From positions 1 through 64,000 of the forward strand of contig CAYMCP010000006.1 in NCBI GenBank assembly GCA_964388965.1: a stretch of DNA of 64,000 nucleotides. The letters run 5' to 3'. The position numbers and the translations under genes were made by a program. How positions within the stretch are numbered: position 1 is the stretch's first letter; the number at the start of each line of letters is the position of its first letter. This DNA is from Albibeggiatoa sp964388965 (GTDB lineage: Bacteria; Pseudomonadota; Gammaproteobacteria; Beggiatoales; Beggiatoaceae). Below the pieces are notes generated by a model. It worked only from the letters and a program-made list of their open reading frames with translations. It did no database searches and was not told the DNA's origin. Shown in pieces: positions 59,686 to 64,000 of the stretch.

Positions 59686-59793
59686 CTAGGGTAAAAATAA
59701 TGCTATATGCACTTTATTTTCAGGAAGTTGTTTTAATAATATGATGAGTGCATCATACAACGTATCGTCTATTTGTCATGTCAGTGTTTTCAT
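59686..59793 (-). pseudogene. Short antitoxin-like gene with an in-frame stop
   Basis: The minus strand reads ATG AAA ACA CTG ACA, then TGA, then continues in the same frame as QIDDTLYDALIILLKQLP and on to a stop at 59686-59688. Thirty-six codons are spanned with a single nonsense codon at position 6. A GAGGAT ribosome site precedes the ATG. The layout resembles the short antitoxins of bacterial toxin-antitoxin pairs (a beta strand, then a helix), though the exact family is uncertain. The stop at codon 6 should abolish it. No toxin is in frame beside it, but a truncated PIN gene lies 330 bases away on the other strand. Confidence 0.5.
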
Positions 59794-59857
59794 GGTTTAT
59801 CCTCAATCATTTAAACTGGAATTATAGCAGCAAGCAGTCCCGAAAGGTTTGAGAAGC

Positions 59858-59960
59858 TTACAATTCATCACTCAGCCATTTTAATTGGGCAAGGCGGGTG
59901 CTAGCTTTGTCGTTGTTGAAGTTAGGGAGCTTGCCGTTTTCCCATGAGCAAAGACTACTC
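59858..59960 (-). pseudogene. Remnant of a decayed minus-strand gene
   Basis: A coherent tail reads FESSLCSWENGKLPNFNN and then DKASTRLAQLKWLSDEL before a TAA at 59858-59860. Its upstream part has no start and merges into unrelated sequence. The amino-acid content looks like real protein, but I cannot name the family. Confidence 0.3.
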
Positions 59961-60126
59961 TCAAAAAGGTTTGAGAAATCTAAAGCTTATGATTATTAAC
60001 AACCGCCTCTGGATTCTTTTACAGCATCTAAAATATTGCGATAGCATTTGTTCCTACCAGAACATACAAAGAATTCAAAATTAATGCAAATACAGGTGAG
60101 TTTAAAGCTGTCAAAATCCGCAAAAT

Positions 60127-60384
60127 ATGAACATGCTGATTGAAAAATATGCCAACAAAGGTTTGTTTATTGATGCAAATTTATTGTTATTGCTACTGGT
60201 TGGGCAAATTGATAAAAATTTCATCCCCAAATTTAAGAGGACAACAGCCTATTTAGTTGAAGATTATGAGCTTTTAGTCAATTTCATTGATTTATTCCAA
60301 AAAGTCATTGTTACGCCCAATGTGTTAACAGAAGTTAGCAATCTTTCAAGCAGTTTATCAGGACAGCATTCTCATTTAATTTAA
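60127..60384 (+). pseudogene. PIN-domain toxin-like protein, truncated
   Basis: The 85-residue product has the first half of a PIN ribonuclease domain: KGLFIDANLLLLLLVGQID (first acidic residue, Asp at the end of the strand) and VIVTPNVLTEVSNLSS (Glu of the second acidic position). PIN proteins are usually about 130-170 residues with two more acidic residues in the second half. That half is missing, because the frame stops after SGQHSHLI. It is probably an inactivated VapC-like toxin. The start overlaps an upstream frame by four bases (ATGA). The intact gene that follows begins 24 bases downstream. Confidence 0.6.
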
Positions 60385-60407
60385 GCTGAACATAAAGGAA
60401 AAATGAT

Positions 60408-60980
60408 ATGGGACAATATTTAGCCATTGGTATCGTGACAGAGATTAAGGCAGACAAACTTACTAATCTAAACGTCGAGCAGTTACAAGAGCGAATGCAA
60501 CAACAGTTTCATTATGTGCCAGATATATATACAGTTACTGATGATTATCATTTTACATTGAAATCTGAGGTTTTACACAGCCAACTGATTCCTTTGTTAG
60601 AAACCATTTATCCTCTTCTCTATTCTGATTCTGCATATTACCAAAAGGTTTTACAAAAATTACAGACTATGCCAGCGTCGGAATGGCTTCAATGGGCTGA
60701 AAATAAACCTGAAGAGGCATTTCAACTGGATGAATACGGCTCATCAGATTATTTATATCCTGAGCGCATTGGGTTGTATTACAATTCATTAGCGTTTTCG
60801 ATGGAAGGTAAAATTGGAATGGAAACATACGGTAGGCAGTTTAATTTTTTCAAATATACAATGCAGCAAACTTTTAAACAGTTTAGTTTAGCGGGTGCTT
60901 TGAGGGTCTACATTACAGCTGAAAACTCTGAAAAAGTTTGTAAGTCATTGATTTTAGGTGGAGCGTATTTGCATAAGTGA
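60408..60980 (+). CDS. Conserved-looking cytoplasmic protein, unknown function
   Basis: I do not recognise this 190-residue protein. It has no signal peptide or membrane helix. The start MGQYLAIGIVTEI is followed by an alternating helical, acidic protein with repeated aromatic pairs (YHFTLK, LYYNSLAFSMEGKIGMETYGRQ, FFKYTMQQTFKQF). AAAGGA precedes the ATG by about nine bases. It sits in a mobile, decayed neighbourhood, so an accessory role (for example immunity to a toxin or a mobile-element cargo) is possible. I have no direct evidence for it. Confidence 0.55.
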   Translation: MGQYLAIGIVTEIKADKLTNLNVEQLQERMQQQFHYVPDIYTVTDDYHFTLKSEVLHSQLIPLLETIYPLLYSDSAYYQKVLQKLQTMPASEWLQWAENKPEEAFQLDEYGSSDYLYPERIGLYYNSLAFSMEGKIGMETYGRQFNFFKYTMQQTFKQFSLAGALRVYITAENSEKVCKSLILGGAYLHK

Positions 60981-61094
60981 TTGATTTTATTATAGGCAAA
61001 AAAAGTTTTTCGGAGTTCTCAGATTACAGGGTAAGTTACAGCTTTTTTTAAAGTGCTTGAATAGTCCTACATACATAGTTCCTCTTGTGTACAA

Positions 61095-61157
61095 AGGAGT
61101 GCAAAGCTTGTTTTGCATATTTTACAAGGCTCGCGCAAAATAAATTTTGCACTCCTG
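61095..61157. repeat. REP-like hairpin element
   Basis: AGGAGTGCAAAG and TTTTGCACTCCT are imperfect arms of a 63-base element with a loop rich in TTTTGCATATTTTACAAG. It lies in the gene-free stretch between the unknown gene and the RAYT gene. Confidence 0.8.
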
Positions 61158-61320
61158 AAAAAAATCGCGATCGCCCCCCACCATTCTGGTGAGCGGTAAA
61201 CAGCTACGCGCGATAAAGGGTAAAAAACAAAAAAGAAAAGGGCTAAAGTTCTAAAATACAAAGAGAAATCTAGGCGCGAACACTGCAAACAAAACGAACC
61301 CCGTTATCGTCGTACCAAAC

Positions 61321-61346
61321 ACTTGCAAAACAAGTTTTGCACTCCT
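61321..61346. repeat. Half REP-like element
   Basis: CTTGCAAAACAAGTTTTGC followed by ACTCCT is one arm of the family. The internal TTGCAAAACAAGTTTTGC can fold on itself. Confidence 0.65.
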
Positions 61347-61362
61347 AAAAGTAATACTCTTG

Positions 61363-61390
61363 CAGGAGTGCAAAATTTATTTTGCTCGAG
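61363..61390. repeat. Half REP-like element next to the RAYT stop
   Basis: CAGGAGTGCAAAATTTATTTTG then CTCGAG is the other arm of the family. It begins two bases beyond the RAYT stop codon. Confidence 0.65.
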
Positions 61391-61391
61391 A

Positions 61392-61922
61392 TTAAAATTC
61401 ATCAAAAATATCAGCATCATGGTACTCCGCATAACGCTTAAATTGCTGCACTAAACACGCTCGTCCTTGAGAACGAATTAAATCATGAAAACTTGAAAAA
61501 GGGTAATCATACAAGTTTTGCACATAGCCATGTTTAACAGGATTATTCAACAAATAATTCAAATGGGTAAAATAATCTTGCTCATCTCGCGGACAATAAT
61601 CCCAATAATTCCACCAAACAGGGCGTTCACACTGCGTCGCCTGTGCAACAAAATGTGCTGAAACCCCATGAATATGCTTAATAATTTTTGGCAACTCTAC
61701 ACCTTCTCCACTCATCGCCAACAAATGGTAATGATTATCCAACACAACCCAGTGCTGCAATGTCCAACTCGATTGAGAAAACGTCTCTTGAATCGCCTGT
61801 TGCAATCGCTGCCGCAAAGCATCTGATAACAAATGCCGACGCTGATAAATTGCCCCTGTAATAAAATAAGGCATATTATCCAATAAAACATGAGCAGGCG
61901 TTCTAGGATGTTGTTTATACAT
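61392..61922 (-). CDS. REP-associated tyrosine transposase (RAYT, Y1/TnpA_REP family)
   Basis: From the ATG at 61922, about 176 residues. The longer frame upstream only translates the REP element. The HUH motif DNHYHLLA (catalytic His-x-His) is at about residues 62-69. The C-terminal helix YLLNNPVKHGYV follows with the catalytic Tyr in the LNYL context. GRACLVQQF and the acidic end complete a TnpA_REP domain. RAYTs process REP hairpins in bacterial genomes as single-copy, domesticated transposases. Flanking REP-like elements on both sides match the expected target. Both the sequence and context therefore support the call. Confidence 0.9.
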   Translation of the reverse strand: MYKQHPRTPAHVLLDNMPYFITGAIYQRRHLLSDALRQRLQQAIQETFSQSSWTLQHWVVLDNHYHLLAMSGEGVELPKIIKHIHGVSAHFVAQATQCERPVWWNYWDYCPRDEQDYFTHLNYLLNNPVKHGYVQNLYDYPFSSFHDLIRSQGRACLVQQFKRYAEYHDADIFDEF

Positions 61923-61934
61923 AATAAAACCACA

Positions 61935-61998
61935 CAGGAGTGCAAAACTTGTTTTGCATATTTTACAAGTCTCGCGCAAAATAAATTTTGCACTCCTG
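61935..61998. repeat. Full REP-like hairpin upstream of RAYT
   Basis: CAGGAGTGCAAAAC ... GTTTTGC and GCAAAATAAATTTTGC ... ACTCCTG make a 64-base element just ahead of the RAYT start. It is the most complete copy and overlaps the first tandem unit. Confidence 0.85.
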
Positions 61999-62239
61999 TG
62001 ATTTATTGATATTCAAAACTCAACACATCTTCGAGCAAAATAAATTTTGCACTCCTGTGATTTATTGATATTCAAAACTCAACACATCTNNNNNNNNNNN
62101 NNNNNNNNNNNNNNNNNNNNNNNNNNNNNNNNNNNNNNNNNNNNNNNNNNNNNNNNNNNNNNNNNNNNNNNNNNNNNNNNNNNNNNNNNTCGAGCAAAAT
62201 AAATTTTGCATTCCTGTGATTTATTGATATTCAAAACTC
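61972..62239. repeat. 59-bp tandem repeat array with scaffold gap
   Basis: Units at 61972-62030 and 62031-62089 are 59 bases and nearly identical (TCGCGC versus TCGAGC at the start). After a 100-N gap (62090-62189) a third copy begins at 62190 and diverges after 50 bases. Each unit holds the REP-like GCAAAATAAATTTTGC arm and a TGTGATTTATTGATATTC core. No unit-specific spacers are seen, so it is not a CRISPR array. The copy number is unknown. Confidence 0.85.
62090..62189. other. 100-N scaffold gap inside the 59-bp tandem array
   Basis: Exactly 100 N bases replace an unknown number of 59-bp units. Confidence 0.95.
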
Positions 62240-62337
62240 GGTAGTCCTGATAAAAGTAGTGATTATCATTATATATTAATTTAATTATTATCAAATATGA
62301 ATTTTCAAATTTATACTCAGCAATTCTCATTTTAGGG

Positions 62338-62571
62338 TTAAGCAGGAGGAGGATGGCGAGAGTTAAGTCCATCAAGCATAAATTGCAAAAGAGCTTGCCA
62401 AGAATCAAAGCAGATATAAAGCATAAGGGCGGAAAAATCTTGAAACAGTCGTTTGCGAGAAGGCAATAGTTTTCTGAGCTTTTTGAAGCGTTCATCAAAT
62501 AATTCCATGAGCGTATGTACAAGAAAGGCAAGTATCATCAAAGTAGCAAGTATGGATTTGTCCATGCCCAA
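62338..62571 (-). pseudogene. Transposase C-terminal fragment
   Basis: The 77-residue frame resembles the C-terminal end of an insertion-sequence transposase. Recognisable parts are TLMILAFLVHTLMELFDERFKKL, then LPSRKRLFQDF, then YICFDSWQALLQFMLDGL, which recalls the tail of transposases that end with an FDSWxxLLxFM motif. The rest of the protein is absent upstream (the first Met is internal), and no terminal inverted repeats are visible. It is a dead IS remnant between the tandem array and ilvC. The exact IS family is uncertain. Confidence 0.6.
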
Positions 62572-62729
62572 AATTGTGTTTAAAGTGATAACTTTTTGTT
62601 TTTAATAAAGTTCAAAGCATTTTTTGACAAGCTTGTATCTATTTTCATCAAACTTCTCCCTTGAAAATACCCATACCTCTTAGTTTAGTTTCTAAAATGA
62701 GAATTGCTGATTGGAACTAGAATTATTGA

Positions 62730-63809
<1,080 letters not shown>

Positions 63810-63829
63810 TTTATTTCACCTAAACTCAC

Positions 63830-63867
63830 ACGCCCTATTGATGAATTAAAAATACATTTTAGGGCGT
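63830..63867. terminator. Hairpin after ilvC
   Basis: ACGCCCTA (63830-63837) and TAGGGCGT (63860-63867) form 8-bp perfect arms with a 22-base AT-rich loop. It lies 21 bases past the ilvC stop and overlaps the 3' end of the convergent gene, so it may stop both transcripts. Confidence 0.5.
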
Positions 63868-64000
63868 TTATGCTCAAAACCACCTAATAAATCAATAATA
63901 TCTCGTGCATTGTCCGAATTAGCACGTTGTTGCTCGGAAATATTTTCTTCTTTATCCAAACATTCTACCTCGCCCCAACAAGCAAACGCATGTTCCAGTA
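63846..64000 (-). CDS. C-terminal part of an unidentified protein
   Basis: The minus strand reads open across the window end and stops at 63846-63848, giving 51 residues. They include HAFACWGEVECLDKEENIS, then QQRANSDNARDIIDLLGGF, then EHKRPKMYF. The composition looks like real protein and it runs convergent with ilvC. The family cannot be named from the tail alone. Confidence 0.6.
   Translation of the reverse strand, partial: LEHAFACWGEVECLDKEENISEQQRANSDNARDIIDLLGGFEHKRPKMYF

Larger units (their letters stand above)
59470..60126. other. Decayed intergenic zone after the hydrogenase gene
   Basis: No intact gene is visible. It holds minus-strand remnants (59686-59793 and about 59858-59960, listed separately), and a short direct repeat near AAAGGTTTGAGAA at 59843 and 59967. 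A minus-strand tail ending about 60004 reads KCYRNILDAVKESRGGC, and a plus-strand tail ends in RKI with a 4-base overlap onto the PIN fragment; either could be a decayed gene. Confidence 0.4.

Noticed and set aside
59470..60126. Hydrogenase small subunit or maturation gene
   Set aside because: No frame with the small-subunit Cys pattern or protease motifs exists here.
61165..61180. GCGATCGC site as a repeated palindrome
   Set aside because: One copy only in this window, so it is not supported as a repeat family.
61067..61288. Minus-strand 73-residue frame
   Set aside because: It translates a REP-like element (CKICKTSFALLC) plus noise. The same string appears ahead of the RAYT start, showing it is repeat-derived.
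61972..62239. CRISPR array
   Set aside because: The 59-bp units are identical along their full length, with no variable spacers, and no cas gene is near.

Overview
The window is chromosomal DNA from a gammaproteobacterium, mostly AT-rich. Hda, YicC, AmpD, MurJ, TsaC, cobalamin-dependent MetH and IlvC are all of gammaproteobacterial type. Very large hybrid sensor kinases, TonB receptors, a NiFe hydrogenase large subunit, de novo glycine betaine synthesis and REP-like repeats with a RAYT transposase fit a filamentous sulfur bacterium of the Beggiatoaceae. That placement is inferred from gene style, not proven. Two 100-base N runs (38708-38807 and 62090-62189) are scaffold gaps, and each falls inside a tandem repeat.

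Layout. 1-4465: a truncated Rpn-type nuclease, a small secreted protein and a large PKD-repeat surface protein. About 4740-10472: a compositionally foreign, GC-rich block that reads as one operon. It holds a 5'-truncated EgtD-like methyltransferase, a P1B-like ATPase without the CPC motif, a DddP-like M24 metallohydrolase and a B12-binding radical SAM enzyme. Three of these reading frames carry small indels, two of them in homopolymer runs. 10614-14920: YicC, AmpD, a secreted protein paired with a CbiM-like membrane protein, and a BtuC/FecCD permease. 15130-19468: the glycine betaine methyltransferase pair, PrpD and an Sfp-type phosphopantetheinyl transferase. 19541-28337: a minus-strand sensory cluster (small membrane protein, repeat protein, hybrid kinase, MORN protein, TonB receptor). 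28849-33377: Hda, a WecA-like sugar-phosphate transferase, a lone McrB-like AAA+ protein and an SCP2-like protein. 33628-39212: an RND efflux pair whose pump has a long 13-residue-repeat tail and a basic C-terminus. 39273-49177: TsaC, a kinase with a CXXCH motif, MurJ, a TraB-like protein, a duplicated-domain periplasmic protein and MetH. 49993-59469: a kinase/ATPase/histidine-kinase giant, a second TonB receptor and an orphan NiFe hydrogenase large subunit. 59470-62571: a decayed accessory zone with a nonsense-mutated antitoxin, a truncated PIN toxin, a RAYT gene with REP-like hairpins, a 59-bp tandem array and a transposase remnant. 62793-64000: IlvC and the tail of an unidentified gene.

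How the genes connect. Several genes point to cobalamin: MetH, the B12-type radical SAM enzyme, the BtuC-like permease, the CbiM-like protein and possibly the TonB receptors. The two methyltransferases make the osmolyte glycine betaine. The best candidate for an undescribed system is the GC-rich operon. The next most interesting are the RND pump tail and the lone McrB-like ATPase with a Cys/His-rich N-terminus.
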